Source: Bog-532 sp963805255 | GTDB taxonomy: Bacteria; Actinomycetota; Actinomycetes; Streptosporangiales; Streptosporangiaceae | DNA: 64,000 nucleotides | Direction: 5' to 3' | Assembly (NCBI GenBank): GCA_963805255.1 | Contig: CAWDTK010000019.1 | Location: forward strand, 558,001-622,000 | Shown: piece by piece, positions 52,903-61,821 of the stretch | Layout of the letters: every line of letters begins with the position of its first letter | Position numbering within the stretch: the first letter of the stretch is position 1 | Notes under the pieces: generated by a model | Told to the model about the DNA's origin: nothing | The model's input: the letters and a program-made list of their open reading frames with translations, nothing else | Database searches by the model: none | Program-made: the position numbers and the translations under genes

Positions 52903-54502
52903 TCACCCGCCGTCCCGCGTGATCCACCTGAGGCCGTTCTTGGGTGCGAAGACGGCCTCCCATGTCTCGTGCAGATCGGGTTTTAGTCGCCGTCGCACCT
53001 CGACCCGCCACCTGTCACGGTCATGCTTGCCCAGCGCCGCTTTCCACTCGCGCAGGCCGCTCGCCGTCATGTCGTGGCACTTGCTCTGCAGCCGGGGGTT
53101 GGCCAGACACCAGACGGCCCACACGGCCCGGCCGACCTGGTTGGCCTCGGTCAGTCCGCTGGCCCACCGGTCCACCAGTGCCCCGGCGAGGTCGGACCTG
53201 AGTGACGCCATCAGTGCCCCGCCCAGATCCGTGCGCTGGCTGTCCAGGCAGGCCATCAGGATGTCGCCCAGCCGTATCTTGACGACGGCGCGGTCGCCCC
53301 GAGCGACCAGTTCGATCGTCTCCTTGAGGTAACGGTCGCTGTTGACGATCCGGGGGCTGCGGGCCCGTTCGGCAAATTCGCGTACGTCCTTGTCCGCCTC
53401 CAGCAGCTTGGCCAGCCGCGGGGTGGCGGGTTTCCAGCCGTGCCGGTCCAGGTCGGCGAGCATCTCCAGCAGGCGCCGGTCCGGCTTCTTCGCCGTCCGC
53501 TCCAGCCATTCGGACGCAAACGCGGCCGGACAGCCAGCTGAACAACGGGCCTGGGTCGGGCAACGGGTCGTCGGGGCGAGTGAGGGCCCAGCTAGTGAAC
53601 AGCGCGTCGGTGCCGCCTGGCCAGGCGCCCCCGCCGATCTCCTCGGCCAGTTCCATGGCGTCGACGATGTCGTAGGGATCGCAGTCCGCGGTCAGCCGGC
53701 CGATCAGGAAGGCCGCGCGCTCGCTGACCGGCGCGTCGTCGGCGGTGCAGGCCGTGGCGTCCAGGACGAACACGTCGCCGGCCCGGCCCGGCCCGAGCTG
53801 CGGGTTGAGCTCCGCCGGCGCGGCGACGACGCGCTGCACCGCGCGCAGGGGGGCGTTGCTGAAGACCTTGCGGGAGATGCCGAGCGCCCGGCGCTCGGGC
53901 AGCAGCAGCGTCGCGGCTACGATCCAGGTCATCGCCTCTTCCGCATCGTCCGTCACGATCACGGCCCGCGGGCCCGCCGGATCCTCGAGCACACTGAGCA
54001 GGCGGCTCAGAACCGGGCCCCGCTCCGGGCGTTCGCCTATCCAGCCGGTGACTGCGTCCAGGGTGAGCGGGCCCGGCTCCGGGCTCTCCTTGAACTGGGG
54101 GCAGTCCCGCGTCTCCCAGGGCCCGGCCCGCCACAACGGCGATCGCCACAGCTGGGCCGGGCGGATGGTGCCGTACAGGTCCGGGTCATGGGTCAGCAGG
54201 CAGTCAGCCAGGTGGTTGCCCGGGCGGCCGCCGGTGGCCTCTTTGCCCAGGTACCGGCTCTGCGCCGTCCCGTAACCGGCGCCGCTGGCGTGCGCGAACC
54301 CGAGCGGGAAATCCTCGGCCTCCCGCCGCTGCACGATCCAGGCGTTCTGCGCCTCGTACAGCAATATGCCGACCGCGAGCTCGGACTGGGCGGGGTCCAC
54401 CCCTGACGACTCGGCCTGCACCTGGAATCCGCCGCCGCCGCCGCGGCCCGTGCCGGGAGGGCAGTCGGTATACAGCAGCCGGTCATAGGCATCAGCCGTC
54501 AT
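52903..54502 (-). pseudogene. GAP1 (GTPase-associated protein 1) family protein with a one-base frameshift
   Basis: The N-terminal GAP1-N2 part starts LLYTDCPPGTGRGGGGGFQV and continues to PLFSWLSG in one frame. The C-terminal part (FASEWLERTAKKPDRRLLEM, RYLKETIELVARGDRAVVKI, LMASLRSDLAGALVDRWASG) is in another. Removing one base near 53520 joins them as LSGR-FASEWLER. GAP1 proteins belong to GTPase-centred systems predicted by comparative genomics to act in conflict or stress responses. The ATG at 54502 overlaps the stop of a GTPase remnant (ATGA). With the base restored the protein would be about 530 residues and complete. Confidence 0.78.
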
Positions 54503-54714
54503 GCCGACCGCACTGTTCCGGCCTTGGACAGCAGCCACCGCACGGGGTCCTCGATCCGGTGCGGCTGGACCCCGCCCGCGGCCACCTTAGAGCTCGCGTA
54601 GTCCGGCTCGGCGCCGAGCGCGGACACGCCGAAGTAACGGTAGTCCGATTAGTTGTGCCGCAGTTGCGTGTCGATGTTCTCGGCGTGCCACTCGTGCAGC
54701 AGCGCCGACAACTC
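54499..54714 (-). pseudogene. C-terminal remnant of a GTPase gene between the FN3 protein and GAP1
   Basis: Reading on from the FN3 stop in the same frame gives ELSALLHEWHAENIDTQLRH, N, a TAA, then SDYRYFGVSALGAEPDYASS, VAAGGVQPHRIEDPVRWLLS, KAGTVRSA and TGA. The RYFGVSALG and RIEDPVRWLL stretches match the end of the GTPases of this system type. Everything before, including the P-loop, is missing, and one internal stop has appeared. Its TGA overlaps the GAP1 start by 4 nt, which shows an ancestral full gene once sat here. Confidence 0.6.
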
Positions 54715-56561
54715 TTACGTCAAGATTATGCGCTCCGACGCCGAACCGCCCTGGCCCTTCGGGACGATCATCGCCGGCCAGGTCACCCGGACGCGGATCG
54801 CCCCGCCCGACTCGATGACGCGGGCGGTCAGCTTCGGAACCGGCCTGGCCTCCGCCCGCGGGGCTACGCTGATCTGCTCGGCCGCCGAACGCAGTTCGGC
54901 GCCGCCTGGGCCGCGGTAGACCGCCACGACCTCGAAGTGCTGCATCTTCCCCTCGGCCAGTCCGGTGACGTGACAGCTGTTGCCCGTCACCGGCTCTGGC
55001 GCCGGCGGGCCCGTATCCGACGTGCGCGTCACCCGGACCGCCGCGTCCGGGCGCGCGGACCAGTGCAGCGAGATCGTGGCCGGCCCGACCTCGGCCTTGA
55101 GCCGCGTCACCGGCGGGAGCAGCGTGACGGCGACCTTCGCGGGACGCGACGGCGGTCGGCCCTGGCCCTGCGCGAACACGCCGTACTGCACCGGGCGCGC
55201 TACGGGGACGCGCGGGTCGGAGCAGGTGCCGCCCTTACCTTCGTCCACCGGATCACCGTCGGTGGAGGCGGCAGGCGGACGCAGTTGCGTCCTGCGGACG
55301 ACGTAGCCGGTGTCCTGGTCGTGCCCGGGTCCAGGCCGCCAGAACAGCTTTACCTCGGCGCCGGCCTCGGCGCGCAGGTCCTCGGGCGGCGCGAACTGGA
55401 GCGTGGCGAGTACTGAGGCGGCATCGTCGGCGCTGATCAGCGCTGCGTCCTTGAGTAGTGTCTCGGCGCGGGCCTCGTCCGGAGCGAGGGCCGCCGCCCT
55501 GGCCTGCTCCAGCAGCTCGTCGAGACGCTGCTGCGCGGCTTCGGCTCGCGGCAGCGCCTCCGTGGCCATGTCTGAGCCGGCCGTCAGGATCTGCGCGGCC
55601 GCCCTGCCTTCCCGCAGCTGCCCCGCGTCGAGCAGGTGGATCACCTTGTCCAGGCCGGTCGTCGTCGTCGCGGTGAGCCGTTCCGCGAGCAGGACCGCGA
55701 TGACGGCGGCGTCCCGGGCCGACACCCCGATTTTTTCCAGCATCGTCCTGGCCGACGTGGACGTCGGCGCGCCGCTGACGGCTTCTACCAGGTGGTAGAG
55801 CGCCACGTCGCGCAGCTTGACCCCGTCGCTGTCCGCCTGTCGCAGGATGCGCAGCGCCCGCATCCGCGCGTTGTCGGCCCCGGACGCGCCGCGCTTCTCG
55901 ACCTCGTTGCCCTGTTTCGCCACCGCCACGGTGTCTAGCCGCTTGCTCTTGCCGCCGGCGCACTCGTACCGCTCGACGATGCTGAACGACCCCGAGCCGG
56001 GGTGGACGAGTTCCGGGACCGAGGCCGCCCCGCACTCTTCCATGTCCCGGACCAGCTGCCCGAAGCTGGGGATCGGTGCCGCGTCGGGCAGCGAGACATC
56101 TTTGCCGATCACGGTGAGGCCAGCCCGGCTGGCTGCTTCCCCGGCCTGAGCCGAGGTCAGGCGCCCGCTGGCGGCGCACTTGCCGAGGGTCCCGCTGGTC
56201 ACGACGCCCAGCGAGCTGTAGTTCTGCTTCAGGTCCTCGGCCACGCCCTGAATCGACGACTCGGCCGCCGCATCACGTTCCGCCTGCTGCCGCTGCCACC
56301 ACGCGCTGGACTCGAGCCTCGTGCCGGGCCGGCGGGCGAGCATCTCGTCCTGGGTCCGGCACCACTTGGCGACGCCGGACGCGCGGGAGTTCCCTCGGCA
56401 GATCCTGTTCCAGTAGCCACGGACCGCCTTGACCTGGGCGGCGATCTCCGCATCGCTGGCCGGGAGCGTGATCGCGTACCGCTCCATCAGGTCCTCGGGG
56501 TTGGTGCGTTGCGGCGATGCCTGATGAGAAATTCCTCGTACCGCTTCTCGTCGAACTGCAT
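54715..56561 (-). pseudogene. FN3/coiled-coil partner of the Hsp70 system, start region frameshifted
   Basis: The body (56487 down, 590 codons) has an N-terminal helical part and a predicted coiled coil at residues about 300-350 (EAAQQRLDELLEQARAAALA). Beta-sandwich FN3-like repeats follow (EVKLFWRPGPGHDQDTGYVV, PATISLHWSARPDAAVRVTR, IRVRVTWPA). Upstream codons MQFDEKRYEEFLIRHRRN lie in another frame and are joined by adding one base near 56505-56508 (RRNA-TNPEDLMERYA). The start is then ATG at 56561, 7 bp from the Hsp70 stop. The protein ends at a TAA that may reflect the deletion of the following GTPase gene. Function unknown; it probably bridges Hsp70 and the GTPase. Confidence 0.72.
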
Positions 56562-56568
56562 GGCCCGG

Positions 56569-58292
56569 CTACGTGCTCAGGGCCAGGCTGGCGACGTTGG
56601 CCTTCGCCTCGGCCAGCTGCTCCCCGGACAGAACGCTGATCCGGACCGACATCTTGAGCTCCTTGCCGCTGGTCGGCTCGACGGCCACCAGGCTGACAGT
56701 GCCTTCCGCGTCGACGCCCATGGTGATGTCCACGGGTGATCCGGCGGGCAGGGCGAACGGTGCCAGGCCCTCGATCACCCCGGCGTCGTCGACGCGGTGG
56801 TTGGCCGACAGCGCCCGGTCGGGGAGGGCGCCGGCCTGCTCCCAGATCTCGATTCCGATCGACTCCTGGTAAGCGACCGCCGTGCTCGGCGTGAACTTCC
56901 CGGCCTGGTAGGGCAGCTGGGTCTGAGCCGCGATGACGTGCTTGATGTACGACGCCCCATGGGGGTCGTCTTCCCAGTTCGGCTTGCTGGTGTCCAGGAG
57001 CTTGATGCCCACCGCCTTCGGCAGCACGTTGACGACCGTCTTCTTCGCGAACTTCTCGACCTGCTCCTCGGTCAGGCCGGTCCGCTCGGCGACGACCTGG
57101 ACGGCCTCGGACGTAACCGGGCCGGGGACCAGCCTGGCCGCGGGGTCGGCGGCGGTGTCCGCGGACTGGCCGCCCTCGGCGGCGGACTCGACGAAGCGAA
57201 CGGTCTGGCCGGCTGCGTACAGCGCCGCGCCCTTGGCCACGGCCAGGTTGGGGTCGGCGAGCTTGGGGTTCCAGGGGTAGTTCTGCTTGAGCCGTTCGGC
57301 CACGGCCGGCATTCAGCTCGACCCGCCGACCAGCAGCAGCTCGCTGATCCTGCCCCGGACCCCGGGGTACAGCTTGTCTGCTTCCTCGAGCGTCCGCTCG
57401 GTGATGCGGATCGTTTCCTCGAGCAGGTCGGCGGTCATCTCCTCGAACTGCCTGCGGGTCACGGTGATCTTGACCGCGGTGCCCGTCTGCCGGTGGATTA
57501 TCGTCTTGGACTCGGCCTTGGACAGCGCCTGCTTGGTGTTCTCCGCCAGTAGCCGCAGCTCCTGCAGCACTCCCTCGTCGTCCAGGATCGAGTCATCGCC
57601 GGTTTGCTCGATGGTCTGCTCGACGATGTAGTCGAACAGCTTCTTGTCCCAGTCCGCGCCGCCCAGGATGTGGTTTCCGCCGACCGCGAGGACCTCGATG
57701 GTGTCCTCGGTCATCTTGATCAGGCTGATGTCGAACGTGCCGCCGCCCAGGTCATAAACCAGGAACGTGGTCCCGTCCGCGCTGCCGGTCATCCCGTAGT
57801 GCAGGGCGGCCGCGACCGGTTCAGGGACGATCCCGATGACCTTCAGGCCGGCGATCTCCCCGGCCTTTCTGGTGGCGTCCTTCTCCAGCAGGCCGAAGTA
57901 GGCCGGCACGGTAATCACCACCTCGTGCACGGCCCGCTGGGTGGCCTCGGCCGCGTCCTTGGCCAGCGCGCCCAGGATCAGCGCGGAGATGGACGGCGGC
58001 GTGTACTCCTTGCCGAAGAAGGTCCGGCTGTAATCCTTGGCGCCCATCTCCCGCTTGATCAGCGAGACCAGCTGCTCAGGGGAGACCCCGGCCGATTCCC
58101 TGGCGACCTTGCCCACCACGACGTTGGTCTCGCTCTCGAAGAACACCACCAACGGCGTCGTGTCATCGCCGTAGCTGTTCCGGGTGACCGCCGCCGGCTG
58201 GTCTCATCGATGCAGGCCACCACCGAGTAGGTGGTGCCAAGGTCGATGCCGAAGTAGCTCTGACCGCAGAGGGTAGTAGAGTAACTACTCAA
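56569..58292 (-). pseudogene. Hsp70/DnaK-family chaperone-like ATPase with a frameshift and an in-frame stop
   Basis: Hsp70 phosphate loop 1 SYFGIDLGTTYSVVACIDET is in a frame that needs one base near 58189-58197 to continue as SRPAVTRNSYGDD and VVFFESETNVVVGKVARES. The ATPase motifs VPAYFGLLEKDATRKAGEIA, FLVYDLGGGTFDISLI and ELLLVGGSS follow. At 57313-57315 a TGA replaces the Arg of the conserved GGSSRMP motif (a CGA to TGA change would do it). The same frame goes on as MPAVAERLKQNYPWNPKLAD to a normal substrate-binding-like C-terminus. No J-protein or GrpE is nearby. This is a system-specific Hsp70, not the housekeeping dnaK. The start codon is uncertain. Confidence 0.8.
58279..58290. promoter_or_regulatory. 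Inverted repeat at the divergent Hsp70/glycosyltransferase promoter region
   Basis: GAGTAACTACTC is a 5-bp inverted repeat around a 2-bp centre and overlaps the presumed Hsp70 start. It vaguely recalls HspR (HAIR) half-sites, but the spacing is wrong. A binding site is possible only. Confidence 0.25.
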
Positions 58293-58367
58293 AGTGATCG
58301 ATGCTGCAGGGGTCGCCGGGACGTCAGGGGACGCGAACCTCGCAGTGCTGTGTGAGCCGGGGGGACC

Positions 58368-59738
58368 ATGCAGGAGGGACCAGAGCGTGCGGGGGCGGCT
58401 GTGCGGTCGCCGGCCGCGGTAGGAACGGCTCAGCGAGGGGCCTCGCCGGTCGGCGTGGTGGCGGAATGTGATGTCGCCGAGGGCATCCCGGAGATCTGCG
58501 GGCCGCGGGCGGGCGTGCAGGCGCTGGTGCTGGTGCGGGTGTTCAGCGAGCCGGTCGCCATGCTGGCCGAGACGCTCCCGGCTGGAGGCATGCGCCCGGG
58601 CGAGCTGGCCCGGGCCATCGTGCGTGAGTGCGGCCCCCAGCTGCGGGACCGGTTCACCGAGTGCGGTCTGACCTGGGACGGCGAACTGCCGCTTGACGGC
58701 CTCCGCCCGCCGCGGACGCCGGGTTTCGTGGCCAGCCGCGAGCGGGTGATGCGGGACGGCCCGCAGATGACGATCGCGGTGTGTACCCGTGACCGGCCCG
58801 ACCGGCTCGCCACTTTGCTGGCCTCCCTGCGTGCCCAGGAATACCCGCGCATGCGGATCCTGGTCGTGGACAACGCGCCGCCGGATGACCAGGCCCGCCA
58901 GGTGGTCCTGGCCGCCGGGCGTGAGCCCGGTCCGGACCTGGAGTACGTGGTCGAGCCCCGGCCCGGGCTCTCGTGGGCGCGTAATCGCGCCATCGAGGCC
59001 GCCGACGGCGAGGTGATCGCCTTCGCGGACGACGATGAGCGCTGCGACCGGTGGTGGGCGGCCGAGCTGGCCCGTGGGTTCGTCGAGGTGCCCGCGGCGG
59101 ACGCGGTCGCCGGCATCATCGTGCCCGGTGAGCTCGTGACCGAGAGCCAGGCGCTGTTCGAGGCTTACAGCGGAGTGCGGCGGGGCCGCGGGTTCACCCG
59201 CGCGGTGTTCTCTCCCGCGACCGCCAGCCAGCAGAGCCCGCTGTACCCCCTGCCGCCGTTCGGCGCCGGCGGCAACATGGCCTTCCGGCGGGGGGCGCTG
59301 GCGCGGATCGGCGGGTTCGACAACGCGCTGGGGGCCGGGACGGTGACCCAGGGCGGTGAGGACACCGCGGCGCTGAGCATGCTCCTGCTGGCCGGCGGCA
59401 CTGTCGTGTACCAGCCGTCCGCTATCGTCCACCACTACCACCGGCGGGACTACGCCGCGCTGCGCCGGCAGCTGACTGGCTATGGACGCGGGCTGACCGC
59501 GTTCTATACAGGCCTGCTGGTGCGCCGACCGGGTTACGCGGCCGAGCTGGTGCGGCTCGCCGGGCAGGCCGGCCGGTACCAGCTGTCGCGGCGGGGCCAG
59601 CGGCTCGATGAGCTGGGTGAGGACTACCCGCGCGACCTGCTGCGGGCCAGCCGCATCGGGTTGCTGCAGGGCCCGTTCAGCTACGCCTCCGCCTGGGTGC
59701 ACGCGCAGCGCCTGCGCCGGGCCGGCCCTAAACAATGA
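58368..59738 (+). CDS. GT2 family glycosyltransferase
   Basis: The 456-residue protein has a ~120-residue N-terminal extension (unknown, possibly domain-specific) before the GT-A core: MTIAVCTRDRPDRLATLLAS, LVVDNAPPDDQAR, RPGLSWARNRAIEAADGEVI, metal motif AFADDDERCD, GAGGNMAFRR and a GEDTAALSMLLLAGGTVVY segment. It is the first gene of a surface-polysaccharide operon, divergent from the Hsp70 system, and overlaps the next gene by 4 nt (ATGA). The sugar donor is unknown. Confidence 0.9.
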   Translation: MQEGPERAGAAVRSPAAVGTAQRGASPVGVVAECDVAEGIPEICGPRAGVQALVLVRVFSEPVAMLAETLPAGGMRPGELARAIVRECGPQLRDRFTECGLTWDGELPLDGLRPPRTPGFVASRERVMRDGPQMTIAVCTRDRPDRLATLLASLRAQEYPRMRILVVDNAPPDDQARQVVLAAGREPGPDLEYVVEPRPGLSWARNRAIEAADGEVIAFADDDERCDRWWAAELARGFVEVPAADAVAGIIVPGELVTESQALFEAYSGVRRGRGFTRAVFSPATASQQSPLYPLPPFGAGGNMAFRRGALARIGGFDNALGAGTVTQGGEDTAALSMLLLAGGTVVYQPSAIVHHYHRRDYAALRRQLTGYGRGLTAFYTGLLVRRPGYAAELVRLAGQAGRYQLSRRGQRLDELGEDYPRDLLRASRIGLLQGPFSYASAWVHAQRLRRAGPKQ

Positions 59739-60556
59739 GCGACGTGGACACCGGCGGAGCGGTCGCGGTGCTCGTATATCACAGCGTCGCTGCGACGACC
59801 ACGCCGGCATTCGGGCGGCTGACCGTCGAACCGTCGCTGTTCGGCGAGCACCTGGCGGCGCTGGGGCAGGAACAGGCCGACGTGATCGCGTTCAGCGAGG
59901 TCCCCGCGGCGCTGGCCGGGCGGCGGCGGGCGGTGGCGATCACGATCGATGACGGGCTGGCGGACGCGGGGGAGTCGGCCTGCCCGGCGCTGGCCCGCCA
60001 CGGGCTGACCGCGACGCTGTTCGTGCCCACCGCCTTCGTCGGGGCGACCGCGAGCTGGCTGGGCGGGGAGGAAGCCAGGCGGCCGATGCTGAGCTGGGCC
60101 GGGCTCGGGGACCTGGCCCAGGCCGGATTCGAGATCGGCTCGCACAGCGACCGGCACCTCGCGGCCGACCTCAACCCGCCCGGGCTGGTACGCCGCGATG
60201 CCCTGGCGAGCCGGGCAGAGCTGGAAAAGCATCTGGGGCGGCCCGCGCTCAGCTTCGCCTATCCGTTCGGTTACCACTCGCCCGGCGGGCGCCGCGCGGT
60301 ACGGGAGGCGGGATTCGAGCAGGCCTGCGTGGTCGGTGACCTCCCGGCCCGGGCCGGGGACGACCGCTGGGCGCTGCCGCGGCTTCAGGTCGACGGCGGC
60401 ACCACGCCAGAGGAACTGCTCGCGATGATCCGCTGGCTGCCCTCGGCGGCCGAACGGGGCTGGGCCCACCTCAAGCAGCGCGCCTGGCACGCCGGCCGGC
60501 GCCTGGGCGCCTTCGGCCCGCCGGAAGCCCGGCGGATAACGGAGATGGCCCGATGA
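59735..60556 (+). CDS. Polysaccharide deacetylase (NodB-like)
   Basis: The 273-residue protein has NodB motif 1 VAITIDDGLADAG, in which one Asp acts as base and one binds metal, motif 2 EIGSHSDRHLAADL with both His ligands, and motif 3 FAYPFGYHSPGGRRAV. It removes N- or O-acetyl groups from a glycan, most likely the polymer made by the surrounding operon. No signal peptide is visible. It is coupled to both neighbours by 4-nt overlaps. Confidence 0.9.
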   Translation: MSDVDTGGAVAVLVYHSVAATTTPAFGRLTVEPSLFGEHLAALGQEQADVIAFSEVPAALAGRRRAVAITIDDGLADAGESACPALARHGLTATLFVPTAFVGATASWLGGEEARRPMLSWAGLGDLAQAGFEIGSHSDRHLAADLNPPGLVRRDALASRAELEKHLGRPALSFAYPFGYHSPGGRRAVREAGFEQACVVGDLPARAGDDRWALPRLQVDGGTTPEELLAMIRWLPSAAERGWAHLKQRAWHAGRRLGAFGPPEARRITEMAR

Positions 60557-61821
60557 GCCGGGATACCGCCGTCGTCAGCCGGTCAGCACCCGCCGGGCCG
60601 GCCGGGCTGCGCACCCCGGTGCTGGTCGCCGTCATCGGTGTCGCGGAGCCGATCGGCGCCCTGGACTGCACGCGCCCGGTGGCACCGCCCTACATCGCGG
60701 CGTGGATCCTGGCGTGCCGCTCGGGCCGCCCGCTGGGCAGCGTTCAGATAGCGGTGACCGGCACGATCATCACCGCCAGCGAGCTGGAGCGCGAGCTGCG
60801 TGCCCAGCTCGGTGCGGCCTGGGCGGGCCGCCCGGCTGGTGAGGCGGTGACGCTGGCGCGGGCAAGCGTCGTCGTGCCCAGCAACTTCGCGCGGCCGGAC
60901 CAATTGCGCCGCTCCGTGCAGCGGCTGACCGAGCTGGATCACCCGGACTTCGAGGTGATCGTGGTCGACAACCGGCCCGCGGGTGCCCCGGCGGCCGACA
61001 TCCCCGGGGCCCGCGTCGTCCGCGAGCCGCGGCCGGGGATCTCTGCGGCCCGGAACCGCGGGATCGCGGCCGCGACCGGTGAGGTCATCGCCTTCACCGA
61101 CGACGACGTGGTGGCGGACCGCCGCTGGCTGCGGGCGCTGGGCGGGCGGTTCGCGCACCAGCCCGAGCTGGCCGCGGTGACCGGCCTGGTGGTGCCGCTG
61201 GAGCTGGAGACACCGGCCCAGGCGCTGTTCGAGCAGTCCGGCAGCGGCCTGGACCGCGGCTTCGTGCCGCTGACGTTCGAGCGGGCCGGGCGGTTCACGG
61301 TCCGGCGCCGGGCACCTGGCAGCGAGCGGACTGGCTCGCTGTACGAGACCGGTGAGTTCGGGCTCGGGTCGAACATGGCGTTCCGGACCGCGGCGCTGCG
61401 CGAGGCCGGCGGCTTCGACCTGGCCCTTGGCACCGGTACGCAGGCCCGGGCGGGCGAGGACCTGGCCATGCTCATCGAGCTGCTGGCGTCCGGGCGGCGG
61501 ATCGGCTACGAGCCGGACGCGATCATCCAGCACTCCCACCGCACCACCATGCAGGAGCTGGAACGGCAGATCCGCGGCTATGGCGTCGGCCTGACCGCGA
61601 TGCTGACCGCCATCACGCTGCGCGACCCACGGCACGCCCTGGGGCTGGCCGCGATCGTGCCCAGGTGGCTGCGGTCCCTGGGCGACCCGGCCTCCGCCAA
61701 GCAGGTGCACCGGGCCGAGGACTACCCCGCCGCCCTGGCCCGGGCGGAGCTGCGGGGCATGATCGCCGGGCCGGCCGCCTACCTGCGCTCCCGGCGATTC
61801 CAGCGGCAGTGGCCGCAATGA
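60553..61821 (+). CDS. GT2 family glycosyltransferase
   Basis: The 422-residue protein is a paralogue of the first gene in this operon: VVPSNFARPDQLRRSVQRLT, IVVDNRPAGAPAADIP, RPGISAARNRGIAAATGEVI, metal motif AFTDDDVVADRRWL, GLGSNMAFRTAALRE and AGEDLAMLIELLASGRRIGY. The first 110 residues are again an unassigned extension. The likely role is adding a second sugar of the same repeat unit. ATG overlaps the deacetylase stop (ATGA). Confidence 0.9.
   Translation: MSRDTAVVSRSAPAGPAGLRTPVLVAVIGVAEPIGALDCTRPVAPPYIAAWILACRSGRPLGSVQIAVTGTIITASELERELRAQLGAAWAGRPAGEAVTLARASVVVPSNFARPDQLRRSVQRLTELDHPDFEVIVVDNRPAGAPAADIPGARVVREPRPGISAARNRGIAAATGEVIAFTDDDVVADRRWLRALGGRFAHQPELAAVTGLVVPLELETPAQALFEQSGSGLDRGFVPLTFERAGRFTVRRRAPGSERTGSLYETGEFGLGSNMAFRTAALREAGGFDLALGTGTQARAGEDLAMLIELLASGRRIGYEPDAIIQHSHRTTMQELERQIRGYGVGLTAMLTAITLRDPRHALGLAAIVPRWLRSLGDPASAKQVHRAEDYPAALARAELRGMIAGPAAYLRSRRFQRQWPQ

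Noticed and set aside
56569..58292. Housekeeping dnaK
   Set aside because: No grpE/dnaJ/hspR genes follow, and it is tied to the FN3/GAP1 genes, so it is a system-specific Hsp70.
58262..58300. HspR (HAIR) or CIRCE operator upstream of Hsp70
   Set aside because: The inverted repeat has a 2-bp centre and only partly matches the HAIR half-sites; the spacing does not fit either consensus.
58059..59810. 583-codon minus ORF spanning the GT2 gene and the Hsp70 start
   Set aside because: Only its last ~60 codons (the Hsp70 N-terminus) are real; the rest is antisense to the GT2 gene.
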